64,000 nucleotides of DNA. Origin: Pseudomonadota bacterium (GTDB taxonomy: Bacteria; Pseudomonadota; Alphaproteobacteria; Sphingomonadales; Sphingomonadaceae). A model generated the notes under the pieces. It had not been told where the DNA came from, made no database searches, and was given only the letters and a program-made list of their open reading frames with translations. The translations under genes and the position numbers were made by a program. This document shows positions 25,413 to 33,621 of this stretch, piece after piece. Numbering within the stretch: position 1 is the first letter of the stretch; every line of letters starts with the position of its first letter. The DNA lies in the NCBI GenBank assembly GCA_023445495.1, contig JAEXLC010000279.1:1-64000 (forward strand). The letters run 5' to 3'.

Positions 25413-26444
25413 ATGACGAATTCCTCTCGAATCGCCGTCGATGCGATGGGCGGTGACGAGGGAATTGCGGTCATGCTCGCCGGTGTCGCGCGTGCGCGCC
25501 GCCGGTTCGAGGGCATGGAGTTCATCCTCGTCGGAGACGAGGCGCAGATCCGCGAGGGTCTGAAGAACCACCCGAACCTGACGGCCGCCTCCGAAATCGT
25601 CCACGCACCGGACGTCGTCGCCTCGGAAGAGAAGCCGAGCGCGGCGATTCGGCGTGCCAAGACCACGTCGATGGGAATCGCCATCGATCTGGTGAAGAAG
25701 GGGCAGGCGGGCGCCGCCGTCTCTTCGGGCAATACCGGCGCGCTGATGGCGATGGCCAAGCTCTCCCTGCGCACCATGCCGGGGATCGACCGCCCCGCGC
25801 TCGCCGCGTTGCTGCCGACGCTGGGTGAGAACGACACGGTGATGCTCGACCTGGGCGCCAACACCGAAGTCGATGCCCGCAACCTCGTCCAGTTCGCCGT
25901 GATGGGTGCCGCCTATGCGCGCACCGCGCTCGACCTGCAGAATCCGCGGGTCGCGCTGCTCAACATCGGCACCGAGGACATGAAGGGCACCGACTCGATC
26001 CGCGAAGCCGCGGCCGAGCTGCGCAAGGCCGATCATCTCCGGCTCGATTTCCAGGGCTTCATCGAAGGCAACAAGCTGTCGCGCGGCGAAGTCGATGTGA
26101 TCGTCTGCGACGGTTTCTCGGGCAATATCGCGCTCAAGACGATCGAGGGCACTGCCCGATTCGTCGCGGACCTGCTCAAGCGCGCCTTTTCCAGCTCGAC
26201 CCGCTCGAAGATCGGCTTCCTGATCTCCAAGCCGGCGACCGAGCTGCTGCGCACGCATCTTGACCCCAACAATCATAATGGCGCGGTCTTCCTCGGCCTG
26301 AACGGCATCGTCGTGAAGAGCCATGGCAGCGCCAACGAACTCGGCGTCGACACCGCGATCGGCTTCGCGGCAAAGATGCTGCGCGACGATCTCAATCGCC
26401 GCATCGCCGAGGATCTCGGGAACTTCGAAGCAAAGGCGGCGTAG
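25413..26444 (+). CDS. plsX: Phosphate acyltransferase PlsX
   Basis: A 343-residue PlsX, which makes acyl-phosphate from acyl-ACP for phospholipid synthesis. Conserved stretches are IAVDAMGGDEG, AGAAVSSGNTGALMA, GIDRPALAALLPT, LDLGANTEVDARNLVQFA, NIGTEDMKGTD and CDGFSGNIALKT. It follows rpmF by 40 bases and precedes fabH by ten. Confidence 0.97.
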   Translation: MTNSSRIAVDAMGGDEGIAVMLAGVARARRRFEGMEFILVGDEAQIREGLKNHPNLTAASEIVHAPDVVASEEKPSAAIRRAKTTSMGIAIDLVKKGQAGAAVSSGNTGALMAMAKLSLRTMPGIDRPALAALLPTLGENDTVMLDLGANTEVDARNLVQFAVMGAAYARTALDLQNPRVALLNIGTEDMKGTDSIREAAAELRKADHLRLDFQGFIEGNKLSRGEVDVIVCDGFSGNIALKTIEGTARFVADLLKRAFSSSTRSKIGFLISKPATELLRTHLDPNNHNGAVFLGLNGIVVKSHGSANELGVDTAIGFAAKMLRDDLNRRIAEDLGNFEAKAA

Positions 26445-26454
26445 ACACAGTAAG

Positions 26455-27426
26455 ATGACCTTGCGTTCCGTCATCATCGGCACTGGCTCCGCCCTGCCGC
26501 CCCGCCGCGTTTCCAACGCCGAACTCGCCCAGGAAGTGGACACGAGCGACGAGTGGATCGTCGAGCGCACCGGCATCCGCTTCCGCCATATCGCGGCACC
26601 CGACGAGACCACCGGCACGCTGGCGGCCGAAGCGAGCAAGGCCGCGCTGGCCAGCGCCGGCATCGCCGCCGCCGATATCGACCTGATCGTGCTCGCCACC
26701 GCGACGCCCGACCAGACCTTCCCCGCCACCGCCACCAAGGTGCAGGCGCTGCTGGCGATCGACGATTGCGTGGCGTTCGACGTCGCCGCGGTCTGCTCGG
26801 GCTTCCTCTATGCGGTGCAGGTCGCCGATTCGATGCTGCGCGCCGGCGTCCACAAGCGGGCGCTGGTGATCGGCGCCGAGACGTTCAGCCGCATCCTCGA
26901 CTGGGAAGACCGGGCGACCTGCGTGCTGTTCGGCGACGGCGCCGGCGCGATCGTGCTCGAGGCGCAGGATTCGGCCGATGAGGGCGGCCGCGGCATCCTG
27001 GCCACCAAGCTCCATGCCGATGGCCGCTACAACGACATGCTCTATGTCGATGGCGGGCCCTCGACCACCCAGACCGTGGGCAAGCTGCGGATGAAGGGGC
27101 GCGAGGTGTTCCGCCACGCCGTGGTCAACCTTGCTTCGGTGATGTCCGAATCGCTGGCGCTGGCCGGGCTGGGGCCGAGCGACGTCGACTGGGTGGTGCC
27201 GCACCAGGCCAATGCCCGGATCCTCGATGCGACCGCGCGCAAGCTCGACCTGCCGGCCGAGAAGGTGATCGTCACCGTCGACCAGCATGCCAATACCTCG
27301 GCAGCCTCGGTGCCGCTCGCGCTCGACACCGCAGTGCGCGACGGGCGGATCAAGCAGGGCGACCTGCTGGTGCTGGAGGCGATGGGCGGCGGCTTCACCT
27401 GGGGCGCCGCGGTCGTCCGCTTCTGA
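26455..27426 (+). CDS. fabH: Beta-ketoacyl-ACP synthase III
   Basis: A 323-residue FabH that starts fatty acid chains by condensing acetyl-CoA with malonyl-ACP. The catalytic triad is visible: Cys114 in AAVCSGFLYA, His250 in VPHQANARI and Asn280 in DQHANTSAAS. The start ATG at 26455 (MTLRSVIIGTGSALPP) is the standard one; an open frame reaching back into plsX is ignored. It is co-oriented with plsX and ihfA. Confidence 0.97.
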   Translation: MTLRSVIIGTGSALPPRRVSNAELAQEVDTSDEWIVERTGIRFRHIAAPDETTGTLAAEASKAALASAGIAAADIDLIVLATATPDQTFPATATKVQALLAIDDCVAFDVAAVCSGFLYAVQVADSMLRAGVHKRALVIGAETFSRILDWEDRATCVLFGDGAGAIVLEAQDSADEGGRGILATKLHADGRYNDMLYVDGGPSTTQTVGKLRMKGREVFRHAVVNLASVMSESLALAGLGPSDVDWVVPHQANARILDATARKLDLPAEKVIVTVDQHANTSAASVPLALDTAVRDGRIKQGDLLVLEAMGGGFTWGAAVVRF

Positions 27427-27540
27427 TAGCTGCGAAAAATCGCAGATATTCGTTGCGGGACCTCAATGTTCCCGTTTGCTGTGTCGAAACAATCTGATAG
27501 GACAGACTCGACAGAGATCAACTCAAGGGGGAGTTGCCGA

Positions 27541-27840
27541 ATGACGGCCGCGGGAACGCTGACCAGAGCCGATCTAGCCGAATCGCTGCACCGTGAGGTG
27601 GGCCTTTCGCGCGCCGATGCCGCGCGGCTGGTCGAGCAGATCCTCAGCCATATGTGCGAGGCGCTGGCCGAGGGCCAGAACGTCAAGATCTCGGGCTTCG
27701 GCAGCTTCATCCTGCGCGACAAGGGCGAGCGGGTCGGCCGCAACCCGAAGACCGGTGTCGAAGTGCCGATCGCCCCGCGCCGCGTCCTCACCTTCCGTGC
27801 AAGCCAGATGATGCGCGACCGCATCGTCTCGGCGAGCTGA
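27541..27840 (+). CDS. ihfA: Integration host factor subunit alpha
   Basis: A 99-residue DNA-bending protein of the HU/IHF family: TLTRADLAESLHREVGLSRA, VKISGFGSFILRDKGERVGR and NPKTGVEVPIAPRRVLTFRA, with the conserved Pro for intercalation. IHF shapes DNA at promoters and at origins of replication. The ATG has AGGGGGAG eight bases upstream. The 114-base gap after fabH probably holds its own promoter, although no clean -35/-10 pair is seen. merR follows by 14 bases. Confidence 0.96.
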   Translation: MTAAGTLTRADLAESLHREVGLSRADAARLVEQILSHMCEALAEGQNVKISGFGSFILRDKGERVGRNPKTGVEVPIAPRRVLTFRASQMMRDRIVSAS

Positions 27841-27854
27841 GCGGGGTTTAGCCC

Positions 27855-28223
27855 ATGCCGGGGGCCGAAAAGGCTGCTGGCGCGCTACGGACGATAGGGG
27901 AGCTCGCCCAGGAAATCGGGCGCCCCCAGCACATCCTTCGCTATTGGGAAACGCGCTTTCCCCAGCTTCGCCCGCTCACCCGGGCGGGCAATCGCCGCTA
28001 TTACCGGCCCGAGGACGTCGCGCTGGTGCGGCGGATCCACGACCTGCTCTCCAACCAGGGCTATACGATCCGCGGCGTGCAGAAGCTGCTCGCGGCGGAA
28101 AAGGGCACCAAGGTGGCGCGCGCCGCCGCCGGCACCGCTACGCCGGGCGCGACCGTCGACAAGCAGGGGCTGAAGGCAGTGCGCGATTCGCTCAGCCAGG
28201 CGCTGGACGAGGACGGCAGCTAG
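27855..28223 (+). CDS. MerR-family regulator next to ihfA
   Basis: A 122-residue protein with an N-terminal MerR winged helix: RTIGELAQEIGRPQHILRYWETRFPQL, then GNRRYYRPEDVALVRRIHDLL and YTIRGVQKLL. A short, Ala-rich tail follows instead of a long effector domain. MerR-like genes of this type sit behind ihfA in many alphaproteobacteria; the target is unknown. No metal-binding cysteines are present, so a metal-sensor role is unlikely. Confidence 0.88.
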   Translation: MPGAEKAAGALRTIGELAQEIGRPQHILRYWETRFPQLRPLTRAGNRRYYRPEDVALVRRIHDLLSNQGYTIRGVQKLLAAEKGTKVARAAAGTATPGATVDKQGLKAVRDSLSQALDEDGS

Positions 28224-28229
28224 GCCGGC

Positions 28230-28763
28230 TCAGTTATAGTCGGGGCCGAGCGTCGGATCGAGGTCGCGCGGGCGGGTGAAGTGAACCAGTTCGCCCCTGC
28301 CGGGTTTCACATCGCCCCAGTCCGCCACGTCGAAGCGCATCTCGGCCAGGGTCGCGGTCGGGTATTTCTGCTCGACCGACAGGCGCAGGTCGTTCTCCGC
28401 CGCCAGCAGCAGCACCAGCTCCTCCAGCCCCGGATTATGGCCCGAGACCAGCACCGAATCGGCGCCGGCGGGGAGCTCGTGGACCAGGTCGAGCAAGGTC
28501 GCGGCAGAGGCCAGGTAGAGACGCTGGTCCCAGTGCGGGGCGAGATCGCTGCCATAGCCGGTGGCGACCTGCGCCAGCGTCTCGACGACGCGGACGGCGG
28601 GCGAGGCGAGGACATGGTCGAACACCAGCCCCTCGGCCCGGAGGTGCCTCCCCATCATCGCGGCGGCGCGCTGGCCCTTGGGATTGAGCGGCCGATCGAA
28701 ATCGCGGGCGACCGGATCGTCCCATCCGGACTTGGCGTGGCGGAGCAGCGTGAGCGTCTTCAT
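28230..28763 (-). CDS. SixA-type histidine phosphatase
   Basis: A 177-residue member of the histidine phosphatase superfamily. The catalytic RHAKSGW motif (His9) lies near the start, and a second SGHNPGLEELVLLL supplies the other His. SixA proteins remove phosphate from histidine-phosphotransfer proteins; the substrate here is not known. The ATG at 28763 (MKTLTLLRHAKS) is preferred over the longer frame. It lies ten bases after the helicase stop on the same strand. Confidence 0.87.
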   Translation of the reverse strand: MKTLTLLRHAKSGWDDPVARDFDRPLNPKGQRAAAMMGRHLRAEGLVFDHVLASPAVRVVETLAQVATGYGSDLAPHWDQRLYLASAATLLDLVHELPAGADSVLVSGHNPGLEELVLLLAAENDLRLSVEQKYPTATLAEMRFDVADWGDVKPGRGELVHFTRPRDLDPTLGPDYN

Positions 28764-28773
28764 GGATTCCCCG

Positions 28774-31476
28774 TCAGGCGTTCGCGGGGGCCTCTTGCCC
28801 CAGCTTTGACGCCAAGGAAAGCCGGACGCGATCAACTGCCTGATCCAGCGTGACGCGCGTCACTCGCGTGCCCGCCGGAAAGGCATCGAGCAGCCGCGAC
28901 GGGCTGGCCGCGGAGAGCAGCACGAAGGTGCCGCGATCGTCCGCCCGGCGAATCAGCCGGCCGAACGCCTGGGCGAGGCGGGCACGGACGATGCGGTCGT
29001 CATAGGCGGTGCCGCCCCCGGCCAGCCGGCGCGCGGCGTGGAGCACGCTCGGCTTGGGCCAGGGGATGCCCTCCATCACCACCAGCCGCAGCGAATCGCC
29101 CGGCACATCTACTCCGTCGCGCAGCGCATCGGTACCGAGCAGCGAGGCGCGGGGATCGTCGCGGAAGATGTCGACCAGCGTGCCGGTGTCGATCGGATCG
29201 ACATGCTGGGCGAGCAGCGGCAGCCCCTCGCGCGCCAGCCGATCGGCGATGCGGGCATGGACGGCGCGCAGCCGGCGGATCGCGGTGAACAGCCCGAGCG
29301 TGCCGCCCTCGGCCGCGACCACCAGCCGGGCATAGGCATTGGCGAGCGCGGCGGTGTCGCCGCGCTTCACATCGGTGACGATCAGCACCTCGGCCTGTTC
29401 GGCATAGTTGAACGGGCTGACCGCCGAGAAACGCTGGGGCGGGCGCATCAGATGGACCGCGCCCGAGCGCGCCTCGGCCACGTCCCAGTCGCCGCCGGCG
29501 CGAAGCGTCGCCGAGGTTATCAGCGCGCCGTGCGCCTGCTTGAGCACGGTCTCGGCAAAGGGCTTGGATGGATCGAGCCAGTGGCGGTGGAGGCCGATGT
29601 CATATTCGCGCCCCTCGACCCGATCGACCGCCAGCCAGTCGACGAACGCCGAATCGGCCGGACCGCCGATCCGCGCGATCAGCGCGAGCCAGGCACCGAC
29701 GGTGTCGGCACGCCAGCCGAGCGACGCGACCGCGCCTTCGATCCGGGCACGGGCAGGGCCGTCCATCCAGTCGGGCGCTTCGGTGAGCACCGCTTCGAGC
29801 CGGCGGCCGAGATGGACGAGCGGGCGGAGCAGCGCGTCGAGCGCTTCGCCGGCAGGGCCGGCAGCCTCGACCAGGGCGGCATCGGGCTCGGCCAGCTCGG
29901 TCTCGAGGCCATAGCCGGCTTCCGCCGCGCCATTGACGTCGCGGGCATAGACCAGCCCGCGCACCGCCGCGAGAAGCTGCTCCACCGGGCCGAAGGGCTC
30001 GCCTTCGTTGAGGCGCTGCAGCCAGCCGTCGCTGGGCAGCGCGCGCGCGGCCTCGACTGCCTCGGCGATCGCGCGGCCGCCTTCCTCGTCATAACTCGCG
30101 ACATCCGAGAGGCGCGCAGCCAAACCCCGGCGCCGGCCGCGCGAGCCCGATTCGGGCCCGGTCACCCAGCGGCGGATCTCGATCGATTCCTGCCCCGTCA
30201 GCGCGGCGGCGAACATCGCATCGGCGGCATCGAACAGGTGATGCCCCTCGTCGAAGACATAGCGGGTCGGGCGGCTCGCCGTCTCGCGGCCTCGCGCCGC
30301 GTTGACCATCACCAGTGCGTGGTTGGCGATGACGATGTCGGCATCGGCCGAGGCGCGGGCGGCGCGCTCGATGAAGCATTTCCGGTAATGCGGGCAGCCG
30401 GCATAGATGCACTCGCCGCGCCGGTCGGTGAGCGCGGTCGAGCCGTTGCGGCGGAACAAGGTGGGAAGCCAGCCGGGCAGGTCGCCACCGACCATGTCGC
30501 CATCGGCGGTATAGGCCGCCCAGCGCGCGACCAGCTGGGCAAGGATCGCCGCCCGGCCCGCAAAGCCGCCCTGCAAAGCATCCTCGAGATTGAGCAGGCA
30601 GACATAATTCTCGCGGCCCTTGCGGGTGACGATCTTCTTCCTGCGTTGCTCGGGATCGGCGACCAGCCGCTCGCCTTCATGGCCGAGCTGGCGTTGCAGC
30701 GCCTTGGTGAAGGTGGAGACCCAGACCGCGCCACCGGCCTGCTCGGCCCAGAGCGAGGCGGGGGCGAGATAGCCCAATGTCTTGCCGATGCCGGTGCCGG
30801 CCTCCGCCAGCACCAGGTTCGGCGATTCGCGCATGTCACGCGGGGCGAAGGCACCGGCGGCGGCGGCAGCATAATCGCGCTGGCCCTGGCGCTGCTCGGC
30901 GCCGCTGCCGGTGAGCCGGGCGAGGCGATCGGCGACCTCGCCATCGTTGAGCGTCACCGTGCGCGGTGCGGCGCGGGGCGGCTGCTCGATCCATTCGGGG
31001 AGTTTGGAGAACAGCCAGCGCTCGGCCTGGGCAGGCTTGGCGAGACGCTGGCTGAGCGCCGGCGCCCAGGGCCAGCGCAGGCGGAACAGCGATTGCACCG
31101 CGTTCCAGGCGCCTTCGCGCTCGGGCCAATTGCCTTCGGTCACAGCCAGCAGCTTCGCGGCGGCATCGCGCAGGAACGGGGCGATATCGGCGTCGTTCGC
31201 CGGCGCTTCGAGCCCGGAGACGCGCGCCAGCCCCTTGGGCGTGGGCACCATGAAGCGCGCGGGATGGAGAAAGGCGAACAGCTCAAGCAGATCGAGCCCG
31301 GACAGATCGGCATAGCCAAGCCGCTGGCCGATCAGCGGGGCATTCAGGAGGATCACCGGCGTATCGGCGGCGATGCGGATCGCCTCGCCCCGACTGATCG
31401 CCCGGCAATCGCCATCCGGCGTGGCGATCCAGACGCCGCCATGGCTGGCGTGGAGGGCGGGATAGGGCAGGGTCAT
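28774..31476 (-). CDS. DinG/XPD-type iron-sulfur DNA helicase
   Basis: A 900-residue superfamily 2 helicase. Walker A is AEAGTGIGKT (224-233), and the DEAH-like box is DEGHH (410-414). Four cysteines (C294, C357, C362, C368) frame the XPD-type Fe-S cluster, with RGECIYAGCPHYRKC visible. C-terminal motifs include LGTDALRDGVDVPGD and ARLAQAFGRLIRRADD. The first ~180 residues do not contain a helicase motif; they resemble in places a worn DnaQ-like exonuclease domain but lack its acidic catalytic residues. A role in resolving R-loops or damaged forks is likely from the family. Its ATG overlaps the upstream membrane-protein stop (ATGA). Confidence 0.88.
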   Translation of the reverse strand: MTLPYPALHASHGGVWIATPDGDCRAISRGEAIRIAADTPVILLNAPLIGQRLGYADLSGLDLLELFAFLHPARFMVPTPKGLARVSGLEAPANDADIAPFLRDAAAKLLAVTEGNWPEREGAWNAVQSLFRLRWPWAPALSQRLAKPAQAERWLFSKLPEWIEQPPRAAPRTVTLNDGEVADRLARLTGSGAEQRQGQRDYAAAAAGAFAPRDMRESPNLVLAEAGTGIGKTLGYLAPASLWAEQAGGAVWVSTFTKALQRQLGHEGERLVADPEQRRKKIVTRKGRENYVCLLNLEDALQGGFAGRAAILAQLVARWAAYTADGDMVGGDLPGWLPTLFRRNGSTALTDRRGECIYAGCPHYRKCFIERAARASADADIVIANHALVMVNAARGRETASRPTRYVFDEGHHLFDAADAMFAAALTGQESIEIRRWVTGPESGSRGRRRGLAARLSDVASYDEEGGRAIAEAVEAARALPSDGWLQRLNEGEPFGPVEQLLAAVRGLVYARDVNGAAEAGYGLETELAEPDAALVEAAGPAGEALDALLRPLVHLGRRLEAVLTEAPDWMDGPARARIEGAVASLGWRADTVGAWLALIARIGGPADSAFVDWLAVDRVEGREYDIGLHRHWLDPSKPFAETVLKQAHGALITSATLRAGGDWDVAEARSGAVHLMRPPQRFSAVSPFNYAEQAEVLIVTDVKRGDTAALANAYARLVVAAEGGTLGLFTAIRRLRAVHARIADRLAREGLPLLAQHVDPIDTGTLVDIFRDDPRASLLGTDALRDGVDVPGDSLRLVVMEGIPWPKPSVLHAARRLAGGGTAYDDRIVRARLAQAFGRLIRRADDRGTFVLLSAASPSRLLDAFPAGTRVTRVTLDQAVDRVRLSLASKLGQEAPANA

Positions 31477-32552
31477 CGCACGCCAGGCCGCAGCACGGCG
31501 AGGAAGCGATCGGCATCGGGCAGGCCACGCAGATCCTCGCTGCGCACGTCATCCTTCGTCCGGACGGTGAGCGCGACCCAGGCGCGGCGGCCCTTGCGCT
31601 CGACGATCGTCGCATCGATCAGCTCGGCAAAGGCGAGATCGCGGTAGAAGCGCCCCGACAGCGGAGCCGCCCAGGCGATGCGCCGGTCGGTCACCACCAC
31701 CGTCCCGAACAGGTCGAAGAACCAGGCGCGCAGCCGCTCATGAAAGACGGCGAGCACATAGAGCGCGAGATAGCCGAACAGGCAGAATGTCATGCAGGAA
31801 AAGAACAGCGCGACGATCAGCATGGGTTCCCGGCTCCAGATCATCCACTGCGCGACAAGGAAGAAGAGCAGCGGCAGGCACACCGCGAACAGCAGGAAGG
31901 CGCGGCCGGAATCGAACGAGGCGAGGCCGGGGCGCCCGCGCCACCGCACTGACTCGCCGGGGACGAGCGTGTCGATTTCGGCGGGCTGCTCGATCGCATC
32001 GAGCGCGGGACATTCAACGCCGAGACCGCGCAGCACCGTGAGCACGCGCGCGGCGTCGCGGCTGCCGAGCAGCATCAGGATCCGCTGGCGGTTGCCGCCG
32101 ACGATGCGCACCCGGTGCCAGGCGCCATAGCCATGCACGAGGACGCGGCGGATATCGGCGATCGCGATCCGGTCGGCCATGCCATCGAAACGGCTTTCCG
32201 CCGCCTGCCCATCGACGCGGTAACGCTGGTTGCCACTCCGTACGATCGTCAGCAGGATCGCCCCGAGGGCAAGCCCCAGGACCAGCAGGACGAGCCCGAT
32301 CGCACCCCAGCTGACCGCGGCGGCGGTTTGATCGTCGAGCGGGAAACTTTGCCCGCCGATCTGCAACTGCGAGGTGCCGGGAATCCGCGGCATCAGCCCG
32401 GCAGCCAGCCAGCCGCCGGCGAACAGCCCTAGCGCGATGAACGGCGGCAACCAGAACGCCAGCGCGGCGCTGCGCGAGCTGTGTCCCTCCCAAAGCGCCG
32501 GCCCGGGCAGATCGTCGCCATGGCTGGCCGGAAGGGCGGGATGCGCGGTCAT
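31473..32552 (-). CDS. Multi-span membrane protein, PH-like type, unknown
   Basis: A 359-residue protein with hydrophobic segments near 33-55, 82-107 and two or three around 220-275. A PH-like segment is likely near the C-terminus (VVTDRRIAWAAPLSGRFYRDLAFAEL). The middle soluble part (~115-195) reads like an extracytoplasmic or cytoplasmic beta domain. I do not recognise a named family. The stop overlaps the helicase ATG, so the pair is translationally coupled, an unexpected partnership. The ATG at 32552 is chosen because the frame upstream crosses a low-GC promoter region. Confidence 0.6.
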   Translation of the reverse strand: MTAHPALPASHGDDLPGPALWEGHSSRSAALAFWLPPFIALGLFAGGWLAAGLMPRIPGTSQLQIGGQSFPLDDQTAAAVSWGAIGLVLLVLGLALGAILLTIVRSGNQRYRVDGQAAESRFDGMADRIAIADIRRVLVHGYGAWHRVRIVGGNRQRILMLLGSRDAARVLTVLRGLGVECPALDAIEQPAEIDTLVPGESVRWRGRPGLASFDSGRAFLLFAVCLPLLFFLVAQWMIWSREPMLIVALFFSCMTFCLFGYLALYVLAVFHERLRAWFFDLFGTVVVTDRRIAWAAPLSGRFYRDLAFAELIDATIVERKGRRAWVALTVRTKDDVRSEDLRGLPDADRFLAVLRPGVR

Positions 32553-32841
32553 GTACGCCTTTCGTTCTAGCGCCGCTTGGCCGGCAAAGTGAAGGGAGCG
32601 GGGCACATTCTTTTTACTTTTTACCCCGCGCGTGAGGACGGGCCGCAGCGGGTGCACGCGCGGGCGCATTCCAGTAAACGCCCGGATAACTTCAAATATT
32701 TCACCAGTCAGTTCCATATGGGACTGCAGGACTTCTTCCAATTTCCTCTATTCAGCGACAGTCGCAAACCGCCGGTGATCTCGATCCCGGCGTTCCCACA
32801 AAAGAAAAGATTCACCCATCCTTTCATCGTGGAGACTTGTC
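32553..32841. promoter_or_regulatory. Divergent, relatively AT-rich intergenic region with palindrome
   Basis: These 289 bases between divergent starts are less GC-rich than the flanks (runs such as ATTCTTTTTACTTTTT and CTTCAAATATTTCACC). They hold an 18-base near-perfect palindrome, CAGTTCCATATGGGACTG (32709-32726). No coding potential was seen. The region presumably carries promoters for both genes, and the dyad may be an operator for the beta-rich protein gene. Confidence 0.4.
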
Positions 32842-33522
32842 ATGCCTGATACACTTCCCGCATTCCCGACCATCGACAGCCTGAACTGGTCGCCGCCTTC
32901 GCAGACCGAACCTGTCGAGATGGTGCGGTCCACCCGCAACCTCATCATCTATGCCGATGCCGACAACGCCAACTACCAGGACAATGTCTGGGACCAGGAA
33001 ACCGGCGACGGCGCGCCGCGGCTCAACAACTGGTGGGATGGCAATGCGCCGGTGGCGCGCCAGTTCGTGCTGCGCAAATATTGGAAGATGGTGCCCGGCA
33101 CCTTCACCCATCTCTCCCCCGGCACCCAGCTGCAGAAGAGCTGGGAATATGACCATGGCATCTCGACCACCGACACCGAATCGATCACCGCGCAGATGGG
33201 CTTTTCGGGCGGCGGGCTCAGCGCCAGCCTGAGCGCTACGCTCTCGCATTCGGTGACGATCAACGACCTGCAGAAGACCACCACCCAGTTCACCATCCAG
33301 CCGCCCGCCTCGGGCACCCGGGTGTGGCTGCTATGGGATCTGATGTACCAGTTCATGATCGTCCGCAGCGACAGCAACGACCCGATCCCGCAGGGCACCT
33401 ATCGCGGCGACGTCGATTTCAGCAACGACGACCATTATTCCGGCGCCTATCTCAACTATCGCTGGACGAACCTGACCGTGTCGGCGGGCATATTGTGCCC
33501 GCAGGACCGGGTCTTCGCCTGA
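32842..33522 (+). CDS. Beta-rich protein with aerolysin-like Ser/Thr-alternating region
   Basis: A 226-residue protein without signal peptide or membrane helix. The N-terminal part has RNLIIYADADNANYQDNVWD and LRKYWKMVPGTFTHLSPGTQ. The middle (~100-150) alternates Ser/Thr and hydrophobic residues: GISTTDTESITAQMGFSGGG, then LSASLSATLSHSVTIND and TTTQFTIQPP. Such alternation is typical of the insertion hairpin in aerolysin/ETX-MTX2-type pore-forming toxins. The C-terminus is beta-rich with several Tyr and Trp. I cannot assign a named family. It stands alone between two housekeeping genes. Confidence 0.5.
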   Translation: MPDTLPAFPTIDSLNWSPPSQTEPVEMVRSTRNLIIYADADNANYQDNVWDQETGDGAPRLNNWWDGNAPVARQFVLRKYWKMVPGTFTHLSPGTQLQKSWEYDHGISTTDTESITAQMGFSGGGLSASLSATLSHSVTINDLQKTTTQFTIQPPASGTRVWLLWDLMYQFMIVRSDSNDPIPQGTYRGDVDFSNDDHYSGAYLNYRWTNLTVSAGILCPQDRVFA

Positions 33523-33621
33523 CGCGCTTCCGGCCCTTCCCATCGCGGAGGGGCCGGATTTGGCTCCTGACGCTTCCGAAAACTTGCAAAAACGCGGTGT
33601 TTCGCGCACGCGCGACCGATC

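Noticed and set aside
28224..28229. tRNA-Pro gene after the MerR gene, as in many alphaproteobacteria
   Set aside because: Only six bases separate merR from the convergent sixA gene, so there is no room.
29038..31647. Long plus-strand open frame opposite the DinG-type helicase
   Set aside because: Low-complexity, Gly/Arg-rich translation typical of a shadow of a GC-rich gene; the helicase motifs and Fe-S cysteines are on the minus strand.
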